Made by a program: the position numbers and the translations under genes. This document shows, piece after piece, positions 15,078 to 23,917 of a DNA stretch of 37,445 nt. The stretch lies in NCBI GenBank assembly GCA_025457965.1, contig JALOTJ010000001.1, positions 65,271 through 102,715 on the forward strand, given 5' to 3'. The notes under the pieces are model-generated. The model was not told the origin of the DNA and made no database searches. It saw only the letters and a list, made by a program, of their open reading frames with translations. Each line of letters starts with the position of its first letter. The first letter of the stretch is position 1. Source of the stretch: Spirochaetota bacterium. Its GTDB lineage: Bacteria; Spirochaetota; UBA4802; UBA5368.

Positions 15078-15272
15078 ATGCCGGTCTATGAGTTTAAATG
15101 CGTCGATTGTGGAGCCAAAGAGAGCGAATTGCGAAGGATGGGTGATTTCTCGCCGCCGTCCTGCTCCCGGTGCGGTTCTCCTAGGACCGAAAAAATCTTT
15201 TCCATGTTCGGCGGTTCCGGTTCGGTGGGAGGGGACTGCAGCGGTTGCGCACCCTCCCACCCGGGCGCCTGA
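15078..15272 (+). CDS. FmdB-family zinc-ribbon protein
   Basis: This small protein (64 residues) starts MPVYEFKCVDCGAKESELRR, the standard opening of the FmdB putative regulatory family (single zinc ribbon). The zinc ligands are the CVDC and CSRC pairs. The tail SGSVGGDCSGCAPSHPGA is Gly/Ser-rich with one further Cys pair, as is common in the family. The start has GGAG 7 bases upstream. The family's role is poorly defined; the name comes from a gene near formamidase in a methylotroph. It appears to be a single-gene transcript, with a promoter candidate and leader hairpin before it and a terminator-like structure after it. Confidence 0.9.
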   Translation: MPVYEFKCVDCGAKESELRRMGDFSPPSCSRCGSPRTEKIFSMFGGSGSVGGDCSGCAPSHPGA

Positions 15273-15273
15273 A

Positions 15274-15316
15274 GCTCGTGCCGCTAGTCCGGTACGGACT
15301 GCACGAGCCGACTTTT
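15274..15316 (+). terminator. Two-part hairpin after the zinc-ribbon gene
   Basis: An outer 8-bp stem (GCTCGTGC 15274-15281 with GCACGAGC 15301-15308) encloses an inner 6-bp stem (AGTCCG 15286-15291 with CGGACT 15295-15300), with an unpaired CGCT on the left. CGACTTTTCC follows. It begins at the stop of the zinc-ribbon gene and is a plausible intrinsic terminator. Confidence 0.6.
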
Positions 15317-15353
15317 CCGGCCGGATACCCCGCCGGGATATCGAACATTTTAC

Positions 15354-15381
15354 TTGACTTTATTAAATTATACTTTATGAT
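15354..15381 (+). promoter_or_regulatory. Promoter of the 218-residue exported protein gene
   Basis: TTGACT (15354-15359) and TATGAT (15376-15381) each match the sigma-70 consensus at five of six positions and are 16 bases apart in an AT-rich stretch. The coding start is about 150 bases downstream, so a long 5' leader is implied. Confidence 0.6.
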
Positions 15382-15539
15382 TCCGCGTAAATGGAATTGT
15401 TGCGCAATTCGGGATAACGGCCTCCGCAGTCCCGGCATTGGGCTGACACCGGTGCAGAAATCCGGTCGTATAACAGGCCACATCAGCATTATTGTACCGT
15501 GCACCGGTTTAAAACGACTTTTAGGGGATGGAGCGAAAA

Positions 15540-16196
15540 ATGGCAAAGGGATGGCGAATCGTCGGCATACTCATCTTCTTATCGGTTTTCGCGGTTATGC
15601 TCAACGCGCAGCAGGCCGAGCCTGCAAAAGAATTCAATCCGCTGTATAACCCGCTGCAGGTAATCCAGCGGCTGAGCTATGACAATTTCAAGAGCATAAA
15701 GCTGCTACACACCGCAATAATCAATTTCGGCGGCGGCGAGGCCGAGTTCGACCGGCTCGTTAACGATTACGCGGAGGCCACTTCCTATTATTTCAGAGGC
15801 AGCATGGTGGAATCGGCCAATCTTTACACGAAAAACGAGAAGGACATCCATGCCGTCGGGATGAAGCTCGCGCAGAAATTCAAGGATGATACGGAAGCCC
15901 TCCACCGCGAGATCATAAAGCAGCACGTCAAAACAAACGTGAAGCTCTCACTCAAGGGCGCGAAGACCGATCCCACCGCGGAGCTCCTCGTATCCAACGG
16001 GGCGTTCGGTGTCAATAAAGCCGGCGATTTGTACGAGCGCGCAAGGCCGGTGGAATCCATTTATTACTATCGTCGGGCCAAGGAGTCCTGTTTCAAATAC
16101 TACGAACTGGCGAAGGAGCCGCTGCCCGACCGATATAAAAAAGACGTTGTGGATGCACAGAACAAAATATATACATCGAAGGAAAAAGAGAAGTAG
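15540..16196 (+). CDS. Exported protein of unknown function
   Basis: Two in-frame ATGs occur, at 15528 and 15540. The second has GGAG about 6 bases upstream and directly begins the signal peptide (MAKGWRIVGILIFLSVFAVML, cleavage near NAQQA), so it is chosen; this gives 218 residues. The mature part is mostly alpha-helical and charged, with recurring Tyr (YYYRRAKESCFKYYELAKE) that resembles a TPR-like helix pair. No catalytic motif is seen. It ends one base before the convergent HEAT-repeat gene stops. It resembles the 280-residue exported protein at 20365-21207 in style but not clearly in sequence. The family is not recognised. Confidence 0.85.
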   Translation: MAKGWRIVGILIFLSVFAVMLNAQQAEPAKEFNPLYNPLQVIQRLSYDNFKSIKLLHTAIINFGGGEAEFDRLVNDYAEATSYYFRGSMVESANLYTKNEKDIHAVGMKLAQKFKDDTEALHREIIKQHVKTNVKLSLKGAKTDPTAELLVSNGAFGVNKAGDLYERARPVESIYYYRRAKESCFKYYELAKEPLPDRYKKDVVDAQNKIYTSKEKEK

Positions 16197-16197
16197 C

Positions 16198-16986
16198 TCA
16201 GTCGTCGTTCTTTACCAACTCGCGATCGCGCTTCAGAAGTCTCAGCGCGAGGACTCGAATCTCCGCATTCTGGTGCAGTAGCAGCGAAGTCGCCCGTTTA
16301 CGGGTGAGTCCATCGAGCTTATATCCGTGAAGGCCCTTCAACAGGGCCCGCAGCAGCGTGTGTTTCGTTGTCACTTCATCATCGAGCATCGCGGCAAGGG
16401 CACGGTAAATCCGCTCATCCCTCACCGAAAGATGCTCAATGGCCGCCACCTTCACGTTTATGCTGGGATCGTCCAGCGCCTGAAGAACATAGGGCACCGA
16501 AACATACTTGATGGCGAAGTCCTCTATCGAGAGCAACCCCTTTACGCTTTCCTCGCGGAGGAGCCAGTCATCGCTTGAAAGCCCCTTCGCGAACACAACC
16601 GCGTCCCTCGGATCGCGAAACCCCCGTAAAACCCCGATAGCCCGCCAGCGTACGCTATTGTTCTGCTCGTACTCGGCGAGCGCGCGTATCTGCCGACGCG
16701 CCTTCTTATTCTCCGTCTTTTCAAGGCTATCGAGCGCTTCGGTCCGCACCAGTGTGTGGCTGTCGTTCAGGGCCTTTATAAGGGTCTCCTCCACCTCACG
16801 GATCTTGTAGGACGCCAGCTCCTTCACGGCACTTCGCCGCACCTGCCAGCTTGCGCTTTCATAGCGCGCGACCGTCTCGCGTATTTTCTGACGGTCTTCC
16901 TTCTTCAGCTGGGGTCCGCCACCCCCGCAACCGGCATGCAGTGAAAACGCCAGTACGAGCGTCACAGCGGCAAAAGGTCTAATCAT
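16198..16986 (-). CDS. Exported HEAT-repeat protein, probable lipoprotein
   Basis: The 262-residue product opens with a hydrophobic leader and a Cys (MIRPFAAVTLVLAFSLHAGC), followed by GGGG. This fits lipoprotein processing with a loose lipobox, as spirochaetes and others allow. The rest is a run of about six HEAT repeats, for example WQVRRSAVKELASYKIREV, HTLVRTEALDSLEKTEN and LLREESVKGLLSIEDFA. It is 12 bases downstream of the FecR-domain gene, so the two form an operon. It may act as a binding scaffold at the membrane. No enzyme motif is present. Confidence 0.88.
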   Translation of the reverse strand: MIRPFAAVTLVLAFSLHAGCGGGGPQLKKEDRQKIRETVARYESASWQVRRSAVKELASYKIREVEETLIKALNDSHTLVRTEALDSLEKTENKKARRQIRALAEYEQNNSVRWRAIGVLRGFRDPRDAVVFAKGLSSDDWLLREESVKGLLSIEDFAIKYVSVPYVLQALDDPSINVKVAAIEHLSVRDERIYRALAAMLDDEVTTKHTLLRALLKGLHGYKLDGLTRKRATSLLLHQNAEIRVLALRLLKRDRELVKNDD

Positions 16987-16998
16987 CGCATCGATCGG

Positions 16999-17691
16999 TT
17001 AGAAATCCCGTTTTCTTAAGATACCATCGAGGAGCCCCTCATCCCGCTTGTTGCGGATGATGATCCTGCTACGCTCATCGATATCATAATAATCAAACCA
17101 GGATTTCAATATTTCACCGGGGACCACCCGCGGCGCGGTTGGCGGGACATCCTTTTTAACGCTCACCTCTTCCCGTTCCTTGACCATGAAGGCCTTTATA
17201 ATGTCCTGGTTCGAGCTTGCCACTTCCACCTGCCCCTCGAAAACGACCAGCTTCGTCTCCTGCCTGCCGGCAACCACGCCAAAGTCCGTTCCCCGTACTC
17301 CGGCCACGGCCGTCGGGGTCCTGAGCACGAGCGAGCGGCTCCTGAATGTCTTCTTCATGGTGATACGGAGCTTGCCGGTGACCACCTGGATGCGTGTGGG
17401 AGGATCGGTTTCGGCCATTTTGAGACCGGACAGGTTCAGCACCGTCATCTCGCGTACGAACAGTTTGCTTCCGTCATTGAGAAGGAGCTCGGCATACGAG
17501 CGGTTTCCGGTACGGATACGGTGGTCATCGGTAACCGTAGCCCCTATCGGCGGAACGAACTTTCCGCCTCCCCCGATTGAGGTGATATCGACATCACCGA
17601 CTATCGAGACGATCCTTCCTATGTTTTGCTGTGCCGCGGCCGGCAGAGCGCCGGCAAGTATAATGAGCGCACCAACGAGAATACGTTTCAT
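16999..17691 (-). CDS. FecR-domain exported protein
   Basis: The ATG at 17691 (MKRILVGALIILAGALPAAA) is preferred over the one at 17703 because GGAGG lies at the right distance and a signal peptide follows at once. The product has 230 residues. A FecR domain occupies about 25-165, with the signatures GDVDITS, DDHRIRTGNRSYAELLLNDGS and PTAVAGVRGTDFGV. In iron-transport systems FecR is an inner-membrane anti-sigma factor, but here there is no cytoplasmic anti-sigma part, so it is a free periplasmic FecR-type beta domain. No sigma factor or TonB receptor is adjacent. It is coupled to the HEAT lipoprotein candidate gene. Confidence 0.92.
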   Translation of the reverse strand: MKRILVGALIILAGALPAAAQQNIGRIVSIVGDVDITSIGGGGKFVPPIGATVTDDHRIRTGNRSYAELLLNDGSKLFVREMTVLNLSGLKMAETDPPTRIQVVTGKLRITMKKTFRSRSLVLRTPTAVAGVRGTDFGVVAGRQETKLVVFEGQVEVASSNQDIIKAFMVKEREEVSVKKDVPPTAPRVVPGEILKSWFDYYDIDERSRIIIRNKRDEGLLDGILRKRDF

Positions 17692-17957
17692 AATCGCCTC
17701 CATTGCATCAGGGGATGCATTGAATCTGAATCAATCCCGGATGTATCGCTTCGCCCGGGCATATAACCGTGAAATTGGCGATGCCGTGTCCCGCACCTAC
17801 TCTTATCCCCGGCATGTCCCTTAAGTGTAAGCCCAAATTCGTCAACGGGCAACTATTTACATGACCGCCACGATCACCATGGTATCTGCATGTGTTCGAC
17901 AGCCGATCGGGACTTTCGTCCTGTTTTACCGTCACTCCCATTCCAGGAGGCGGGCGC

Positions 17958-20264
17958 TTACGGGCGCCGGTTTATGATGCCATACTGGATCAGGAACTTC
18001 CTGGTCCTCACCACATAGTAGCGCGTCTCGCTGAACGGAATGAATTCCGTAAAATAATCGGAATCTTCCCCCGCCATCCTGGCGCGCCATTTCTGCACGT
18101 TGCCCGCTCCCGCATTATACCCGGCGACGACGAAGTCGAAGTTACCCTTGAACATCGAATGCAGGCCGGCGATGTATCGCGTACCGAAGCGTAGTGACGT
18201 ACAGGGGTCTTTAAGGTCGTACTCGTAGACACCGAGCCCGCTGGCAATCCCCCGGGCCGTCGCCGGCATGATCTGCATCAGCCCGACCGCTCCGGCGGAG
18301 GACACCGCTTTGGGATGGAAGAGCGACTCCGCCTTCATGACGGCATAGATGGCATTGGGGTTTACCTTGAATTTTTTCGCCGATTCTTCCACGCACGTAG
18401 CAAATGGAGTCGGGAGGAGGCGCTTAAGCGTGGCCTCGGGCATCAGGGAGATATTTTCGCGCAACTTCCGCGTACGCATCACTTCAAGTGTGCTGAACAG
18501 TGAAAAATAATAATGAGCGTACCGTCCACCGAAATGCGCGAGAGCGACAGAACGGTCTTCCTGGGCGTCGATCTCGCCGCCCAGCAGTGAAAGCTCCCTG
18601 TTTATCCCGTCCGCGTGGCCAACGGCGAAATATCGCTCGAGGGCCTTCATGTTGTTCGAGTATCGCGAACGGAATTGCGGCTTCACGAGATCTCGCTCGA
18701 GAATTTCCAATGGTTTTTTGTCGGCCGAGGGAATTTTCTCGAGGCGCGCGTTCCGTTTCTTTACGTCTTTTTCCTTAAGAAAGAGCATTGCATGGCAGAA
18801 GAGATAATCGGCGCGTCTGCCTTCCGCAAGCGCCCGGCCGAAGTCAGCGGCGAGCGCTTCGGTCGCATACCTGTCCGCTTTCCGTTCCATCAGCGCCCAG
18901 GTAAGCGTCGAATCGGGATTGTTTGCCACGAGGTCGTGAAACAGGCGCTCCGCCGCGTCGTTATTACCGCGGTCTTCGTTGAAACGATACAGCCAGAACT
19001 TCATGCGGTCCGCATTCTCTCCGTCGGGAAATTTTCCGAGCGCCTCTGTAAAATAACCCTCGGCGGCTTTTTTGTTCTTTATCTTCAGCGCCTCCCTTCC
19101 AAGCGTCCACAGGCAGTACTCGGAGAACTCGTCACCCGGATAGCGCTCCTTGAAATCCTTAAGGTTTTTTTCGAAGCCGGCTGAACGATTATCCGAAGTG
19201 AAGACCGCGAGCCGCCGCAGGGCGTGTTTTGCCGTTTCCTTTGGTGCGTCAGTTGCAATCTTACGATATATTTCGATGGCGGCTCCCTTTCTGTTCCTGC
19301 TCCACAGATCGTCTGCGGCGGCGAGACGTATTTCAACCTGTTCCGCCGGATCGGAAGCCCGCGCAAGGGCTTCCGCCTCCTTCATCCTGTTCAAGCCCGC
19401 ATAGGCCCGGGCCAGAATGCGTATCGAACGCGTACGGATCGCGTTATCCTTCGATTCCGCGGCAAGGCTTTTCAGTATGGGAAGAGCCTCATCGTACCGC
19501 CTGTGGCGACACAGGGCTCCTGCAAGCATCACGAGGGTTTCGTCGGAGGGCGGTGCATCCATGCGTCCCCTGATGTCGACGAACCTTCCCGCGGCGATCG
19601 TCGACTGCCAGCTCGATTCGTCAAGCGCGATCACGCCGGCATAGTCTTTCACCGCACCGGCAAAATCGTCACCCTTCTCACGCAGTGACGCGCTCCGTAT
19701 CAGTGCCAGGGAGCGCGAGTCCTTGTCGTGGTAGGACTTAAGCATTCCCTCGACAGTCACGAGCGCCTCCTCGTCGCGTCCGAGCTCGGAGAGGGCGCGC
19801 GACTTCAGGAGCAGTGCGTCGCGGTACATTGCGCTTTCATCGTTTTTAAGCAAATCGACGAATTTTACCACATAATCGAACTCGCGGTACAGGAAAAAGA
19901 TATCGGCTATCTCCGCCACCGCGTCGGCGTAGTATTCCGATTTGATGTTATACGATTTTACGAAGGCGTACACCGGGTGCGCAAAGAGGCGCAGCCGGTA
20001 ATCCCGTTCGCGGGAAAAACAGCTGTTGCTGAAATGAAACAGGGCCTTTTTGTAGTTTTTCTTCTTTTTGAAAGCCACGCCAAGCATGAAATGTTCCCGG
20101 TAACCTATTCCCTCCTTTTCTAGGGACTGTATCGCGGCTTCCGTGGATGAGTGGAACCCTATTTCCGCCAGTCTGCCCGTCTCCCCGCCCCCGTTCGTGC
20201 AGCACAGGGTGAAGAGTGACAGCATGATTAAGACTTTACCCGCCTTCATATTTTTTTGCCTCAT
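17958..20264 (-). CDS. Lytic transglycosylase (Slt-type) with long helical-repeat arm, probable lipoprotein
   Basis: The start may be the ATG at 20264 (AAGGA upstream) or 20249; 768 residues from the first. The N-terminus (GKVLIMLSLFTLCC) resembles a lipoprotein leader. Residues about 30-600 form a TPR-like superhelix, as in Slt70. The C-terminal domain (about 625-768) is a lysozyme-like SLT domain: E646 in KAESLFHP is the expected catalytic acid, followed by GAVGLMQIMPATARG and AGYNAGAGNVQKW. It cleaves the glycan strands of peptidoglycan to 1,6-anhydromuropeptides. Its place next to FecR, HEAT and other exported proteins marks an envelope-related cluster. All family motifs are intact. Confidence 0.95.
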   Translation of the reverse strand: MRQKNMKAGKVLIMLSLFTLCCTNGGGETGRLAEIGFHSSTEAAIQSLEKEGIGYREHFMLGVAFKKKKNYKKALFHFSNSCFSRERDYRLRLFAHPVYAFVKSYNIKSEYYADAVAEIADIFFLYREFDYVVKFVDLLKNDESAMYRDALLLKSRALSELGRDEEALVTVEGMLKSYHDKDSRSLALIRSASLREKGDDFAGAVKDYAGVIALDESSWQSTIAAGRFVDIRGRMDAPPSDETLVMLAGALCRHRRYDEALPILKSLAAESKDNAIRTRSIRILARAYAGLNRMKEAEALARASDPAEQVEIRLAAADDLWSRNRKGAAIEIYRKIATDAPKETAKHALRRLAVFTSDNRSAGFEKNLKDFKERYPGDEFSEYCLWTLGREALKIKNKKAAEGYFTEALGKFPDGENADRMKFWLYRFNEDRGNNDAAERLFHDLVANNPDSTLTWALMERKADRYATEALAADFGRALAEGRRADYLFCHAMLFLKEKDVKKRNARLEKIPSADKKPLEILERDLVKPQFRSRYSNNMKALERYFAVGHADGINRELSLLGGEIDAQEDRSVALAHFGGRYAHYYFSLFSTLEVMRTRKLRENISLMPEATLKRLLPTPFATCVEESAKKFKVNPNAIYAVMKAESLFHPKAVSSAGAVGLMQIMPATARGIASGLGVYEYDLKDPCTSLRFGTRYIAGLHSMFKGNFDFVVAGYNAGAGNVQKWRARMAGEDSDYFTEFIPFSETRYYVVRTRKFLIQYGIINRRP

Positions 20265-20320
20265 CTATTGATCCTTTTACTGAATCATCGCACGAACCGG
20301 GATTATCGCCTTGTGCTCAA

Positions 20321-20336
20321 GCCTCCGCGGGGAGGC
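20321..20336. terminator. Short GC hairpin after the 280-residue exported protein gene
   Basis: GCCTCC (20321-20326) pairs with GGAGGC (20331-20336) around GCGG. A T-run is absent, so terminator function is only a possibility in the 100-base gap between two minus-strand genes. Confidence 0.25.
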
Positions 20337-20364
20337 CCGCCATTCCGGCGGCCGGACGACAGGC

Positions 20365-21207
20365 CTAATCTCCCTCTTCAATATATTCCTTCCGGGATAG
20401 ATAATCCTTATAGTCTTCGAGCTCCTGCAGCGCGGGGTGGTCCCATATTTCGTCGTAAAATGATTTTGCCGTCTTCGCGCGATAATAGTTGTCCCAGTGG
20501 ATGAGCAGGTGCCGCTCTCTGCTTTCATCCGGCCCTATTTTCACCAGCCTCTCCTCTATCTCCCCGAAACTGAAGTTGTTTACCAGCCTTCTTTCCCCGC
20601 GCGGGGTCGATATTTCTATCAGCGCAAAAAATGCGTATCGCTTGGCATGCTTGGCGAGTTTGATGGCCCGCACGTACTGGTAGAGCCTCATCGAATAGAG
20701 TTTCTCGGTGATATTGTCCCCGATCAGCATGGCGGTCTGGGCGTTTTTCATATCGCGGTACCCGAGATGGAGATAGCTCCTTGCCCTGCTGTCCTTGATC
20801 TCGATCACCCGCGGGGCAAAGCCGTTCAAAAGATCTCCCGCGATACCGATATCGCGCGACAGCGTTTTACCGTAGAGATCGATGAGGATCCGCTGTGATT
20901 TGCGAATCTCGCCGTATGATTCCTTGAAAAGAAATTTCATGTATAAAAGCTGTGCCAGGATATCCCGCTGTATGGCTTCGCGGAAAAGCTTTTTTTCCTC
21001 GTCGGTGCCGAGATTGGAGATCGAGGAATCGATGAAATAAAAAAAATACCGGTTGTCCTTAAGCGCCGTCTCGGCCTTGCGCTGTTCGCCCGCGCGCTGG
21101 CTGGTCTTCGTCCTCTGGGCGAATGCGTCGGCCGACAAAAAACATGCAATTACGAGCGCCATGACGAATACGAGCCACGCGCCAGAGACATTCTGTGATT
21201 TTCGCAT
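20365..21207 (-). CDS. Exported protein of unknown function (280 residues)
   Basis: The ATG at 21207 (MRKSQNVSGAWLVFVMALVI) begins a signal peptide with cleavage near ADAFAQ; upstream codons from 21282 are not signal-like and are left out. The ribosome binding site is weak (GCGGGACA). The mature protein is helical and basic-rich, with motifs such as RYFFYFIDSSISNLGTDEEKKL and MRLYQYVRAIKLAKHAKRY. A TPR-like fold is possible (SYLHLGYRDMKNAQTAM). It is likely periplasmic. It lies upstream of the transglycosylase gene in the same orientation with 100 bases between them. I cannot assign a family or reaction. Confidence 0.85.
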   Translation of the reverse strand: MRKSQNVSGAWLVFVMALVIACFLSADAFAQRTKTSQRAGEQRKAETALKDNRYFFYFIDSSISNLGTDEEKKLFREAIQRDILAQLLYMKFLFKESYGEIRKSQRILIDLYGKTLSRDIGIAGDLLNGFAPRVIEIKDSRARSYLHLGYRDMKNAQTAMLIGDNITEKLYSMRLYQYVRAIKLAKHAKRYAFFALIEISTPRGERRLVNNFSFGEIEERLVKIGPDESRERHLLIHWDNYYRAKTAKSFYDEIWDHPALQELEDYKDYLSRKEYIEEGD

Positions 21208-21372
21208 TGTCCCGCACCCGAATATTTTGGCTTGATTAATCCCGCGAACGGGTCGGTTATGGACCGTGCGGGAAATAACCATCCGCCATGCGACACCGAC
21301 CCGTTACCGGCAATCGGCTATGAGTATACGGAAGGGGCCGGCATTACGTCAAATATCTTTTAAGGTGATGCG

Positions 21373-22470
21373 ATGAGCGGAAATATCATGAAGGTCGTCC
21401 CGGTGATCATGGCGGGAGGGGCCGGAACGCGGCTGTGGCCCCTAAGCAGGGAGGAAAAACCCAAGCAGTTTCACAACCTCTCGGGGGACGGAACGCTCCT
21501 CGAACAGACCATACAGCGACTTCTGCCGCTCAAGCCTGAATCCTGCGTCATCGTCACTGCCCGCCGCTACGAGGACGCCTCGTACGCGGAGCTCGAAAGG
21601 ATCGGTATGAAGGGCACGGTTCTTTCCGAACCCAGGCCGCGCAATACCGCGGCCGCCGTTCTCTATGCCGCCATATATCTGTCCAAAACTTATGGCGACT
21701 GCATAATGATCGTGCTGCCCGCCGATCATTATATCAGAAACCCGGTTGAATTCGCCGCCGTTTTAAAGAGGGTCGTTTCGGAGGCGGGAAAGGGCAACCT
21801 TGCGACCATCGGCATCAAACCGCTCTATCCAGAGACCGGCTATGGCTATATCAAGGCCGTGCCCGGCAAAGGCAATGCCTTCGCCGTCGACAGCTTCGTG
21901 GAAAAGCCCGACCTTGAAACGGCAATAAGCTATCTTGCCGAAAGGACCTATTACTGGAACAGCGGCATATACGCGTGGAAGACTTCGGTTATAATCGACA
22001 AGTTCAGACAGCTGCTGCCGCGCCATTTCGAGGCCTTCGCTCCGCTGGGCGCGCTCGGCGCGGGCGAGGTCGGCTCCAGCCTGGGCGACGCCTGGACGGC
22101 CAAAGAGCGCATATTCGATTCGATCGAGTCGATATCAATTGACTACGGCATCATGGAAAAGGCGCATGAGCGCGTGGTGGTTCCGGGAGATTTCGGCTGG
22201 GGCGATCTGGGAAGCTGGAACTCCATCGACGAAATCCTGCACGCCGACGGCGAGGGCAACCGCAGTCCCTCCGGCGACCTGGCGATTTTCGTCGGTGCCC
22301 GCAACTGCTCTGTTTTTGCCGAGACAAAGCGTATCGCCGTTGTCGGCCTGTCTAACGTCGTGGTGGTACAGTCCGGAAACGACATTCTCGTGATGGAAAA
22401 GAACGCATCCCAGCGCGTGCGCGAGGTGGTTGATATCGTCAGGGACCTCGATTCAGGCAAGCAGTCGTAG
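21373..22470 (+). CDS. manC: Mannose-1-phosphate guanylyltransferase
   Basis: The 365-residue product has the GDP-mannose pyrophosphorylase signature at residues 15-33 (GGAGTRLWPLSREEKPKQF), followed by LPADHYI, VEKPD, YYWNSGIYAWK and SIDYGIMEK. It makes GDP-mannose from mannose 1-phosphate and GTP for surface polysaccharide or glycan assembly. It is the short, single-domain type and lacks the C-terminal phosphomannose isomerase domain found in ManC/AlgA of enterics. The start is the ATG at 21373 with AAGG upstream; 21388 is a possible alternative. Its 3' end overlaps the convergent Cys-rich gene by 18 bases. No other polysaccharide genes are nearby. Confidence 0.95.
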   Translation: MSGNIMKVVPVIMAGGAGTRLWPLSREEKPKQFHNLSGDGTLLEQTIQRLLPLKPESCVIVTARRYEDASYAELERIGMKGTVLSEPRPRNTAAAVLYAAIYLSKTYGDCIMIVLPADHYIRNPVEFAAVLKRVVSEAGKGNLATIGIKPLYPETGYGYIKAVPGKGNAFAVDSFVEKPDLETAISYLAERTYYWNSGIYAWKTSVIIDKFRQLLPRHFEAFAPLGALGAGEVGSSLGDAWTAKERIFDSIESISIDYGIMEKAHERVVVPGDFGWGDLGSWNSIDEILHADGEGNRSPSGDLAIFVGARNCSVFAETKRIAVVGLSNVVVVQSGNDILVMEKNASQRVREVVDIVRDLDSGKQS

Positions 22471-23145
22471 AATCATTCCCCGAATCGCCCGGCGGTGGTT
22501 TTCCGTCTGCGGCGAACCTGATCCGGGCGAAAACCTGTGGTAGTTAAGCAGATACTCCGACTGGGAGTACTCAAAGAGCGAACCTTCGATTCCGTTCATA
22601 AATCCGGCCTGCATTTCCAGGCCCGCATTGATCGCCATGGCCGTTTTCTTCTCCAACAGGGAACCCCCGGTATGACGATCTGCATATTTTTGCGCCTCAG
22701 CGAGCATCCAGGTAAACCCGAGTGGATCGACGATGGCGATGCTGTAGCGGTACCAGTCGGTGACAAGCGCCAGGAGCCGGCGTTTGGCCGGGGAATCAAG
22801 CAGGAAATGGGCCGGACAGAAAAAGGCCTCGCATATTTCTGCGCCGAAGAGAGAGCGGTCTCGTCCATCCGCCCCCGCGACGGAGGGGTGTACGAGGCAT
22901 CCCGGCAACTCCTTATTGCCGGCGTAGCCCAGGAAGGGGCATATGTGCGCCGACTCGTCCCGCGGACGTGCGGAAAGCGCGCTCGCTCGCTCGGCCGCAT
23001 CGCTGCATGCTCCCGCCGCCCCATCCTTTAAAAATGCCTTAATGGATTTGCGCGAGACGTCGCGCAGATTGAAGGCCCCGCAGCAGGCGCTGCAGGCGCG
23101 CCGGTCGTCGGGCCTGCAGAGGATGATATCGACCGTCTGTTTCAT
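22453..23145 (-). CDS. Cysteine-rich protein, putative metal or Fe-S cluster binding, unknown function
   Basis: The 230-residue product has cysteine motifs in its first half: CSACCGAFNL near the start, then CPFLGYAGNKELPGCLVHP, and CEAFFCPAHF. They resemble the Cys patterns of zinc/iron-chelating proteins of the YkgJ kind but are longer. The second half (WYRYSIAIVDPLGF onward) is helical without cysteines. There is no signal peptide. It is divergent from the DnaJ-like gene, with a 67-base promoter gap, and overlaps manC by 18 bases at the 3' ends. I have only a family resemblance, not a function. A cluster-containing cytoplasmic protein is the best reading. Confidence 0.75.
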   Translation of the reverse strand: MKQTVDIILCRPDDRRACSACCGAFNLRDVSRKSIKAFLKDGAAGACSDAAERASALSARPRDESAHICPFLGYAGNKELPGCLVHPSVAGADGRDRSLFGAEICEAFFCPAHFLLDSPAKRRLLALVTDWYRYSIAIVDPLGFTWMLAEAQKYADRHTGGSLLEKKTAMAINAGLEMQAGFMNGIEGSLFEYSQSEYLLNYHRFSPGSGSPQTENHRRAIRGMILRLLA

Positions 23146-23212
23146 AAAAGTGCTTTCATTTGTCAGAAAAACCGGTAAAATTGTAAAGAGGTATTACGGT
23201 GGAACGGCGCTC

Positions 23213-23917
23213 ATGAAGATTTCTTTTCTTGACGACCGGGGCTCCCTCATCAATTTCTACGAGGTCCTCAATATCGCTCCGACGGCGGAGAAGGCGTCCA
23301 TCCGCTCGTCCTTCTGCGCGCTGATCAAGCTCTTTCATCCCGACGCCTCGGGGAATGACAGCGAGGAACAGCGCCGCAAGGCACACCTCCTCATTCGTGC
23401 CTACAAGGTCCTGATCGACGTCCCACTCAGGACTGAATACGACCGGCTCCTGTCCGCAACGCGAAGGCCTGACCGGCCGTCGTTCTCACTCATCCCTCGA
23501 CGGCGAGTCAAATACTCGATGTCCCTCGAGGGCCTGCTTCGCACCAGGTTGCTCAACAAGCGAATCCGCCGCACGGAGCGCCTTCGAAATTTCGGTCAGG
23601 ACGTCGAGGTTTTCATCACGCCGGGAGAATCGCGAAGCGGCATCGTCGTCCGCATAGACCTCCCCTCACGTATGACCTGCCCGCTGTGCTCCGGCATGGA
23701 GCCCGAGTGTCATGTATGCCGCGGCGTGGGCCGCATCAGCGCCTCGTCTGCGGTTGAGCTCACGATCCCCCCGCCGATCGCCCACGACGCTCTCTACGAA
23801 TTCGACCTCATGAAGGCGCGCCCGGACCGTTTCACCGCCTTTACCATGAAGTCTCTTAAAACCAGGATAAGCGTGATAGGGAAAAGGGGCCCGGCGAACA
23901 GCGTTTCTCAACAGTGA
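23213..23917 (+). CDS. DnaJ-like protein with half-sized zinc finger
   Basis: The first ATG in good context is at 23213 (MKISFLDDRGSLINFYEVLN), giving 234 residues. The J domain spans about 13-80 with the essential H42-P43-D44 (KLFHPDASG). A short region (C156, C159, C166, C169: CPLCSG and CHVCRGVG) is half of the DnaJ zinc finger, enough for one zinc. It is followed by a beta-type segment (VELTIPPPI...) similar to the DnaJ substrate domain. Overall it is a shortened DnaJ lacking the Gly/Phe region and full zinc finger. It should stimulate a DnaK ATPase. It is divergent from the Cys-rich gene and its end overlaps the M28 gene by 10 bases. Confidence 0.85.
   Translation: MKISFLDDRGSLINFYEVLNIAPTAEKASIRSSFCALIKLFHPDASGNDSEEQRRKAHLLIRAYKVLIDVPLRTEYDRLLSATRRPDRPSFSLIPRRRVKYSMSLEGLLRTRLLNKRIRRTERLRNFGQDVEVFITPGESRSGIVVRIDLPSRMTCPLCSGMEPECHVCRGVGRISASSAVELTIPPPIAHDALYEFDLMKARPDRFTAFTMKSLKTRISVIGKRGPANSVSQQ

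Noticed and set aside
17708..17941. 77-residue minus-strand frame upstream of the FecR gene
   Set aside because: No ribosome binding site, no domain and low-complexity composition. The gap more likely holds the FecR promoter region.
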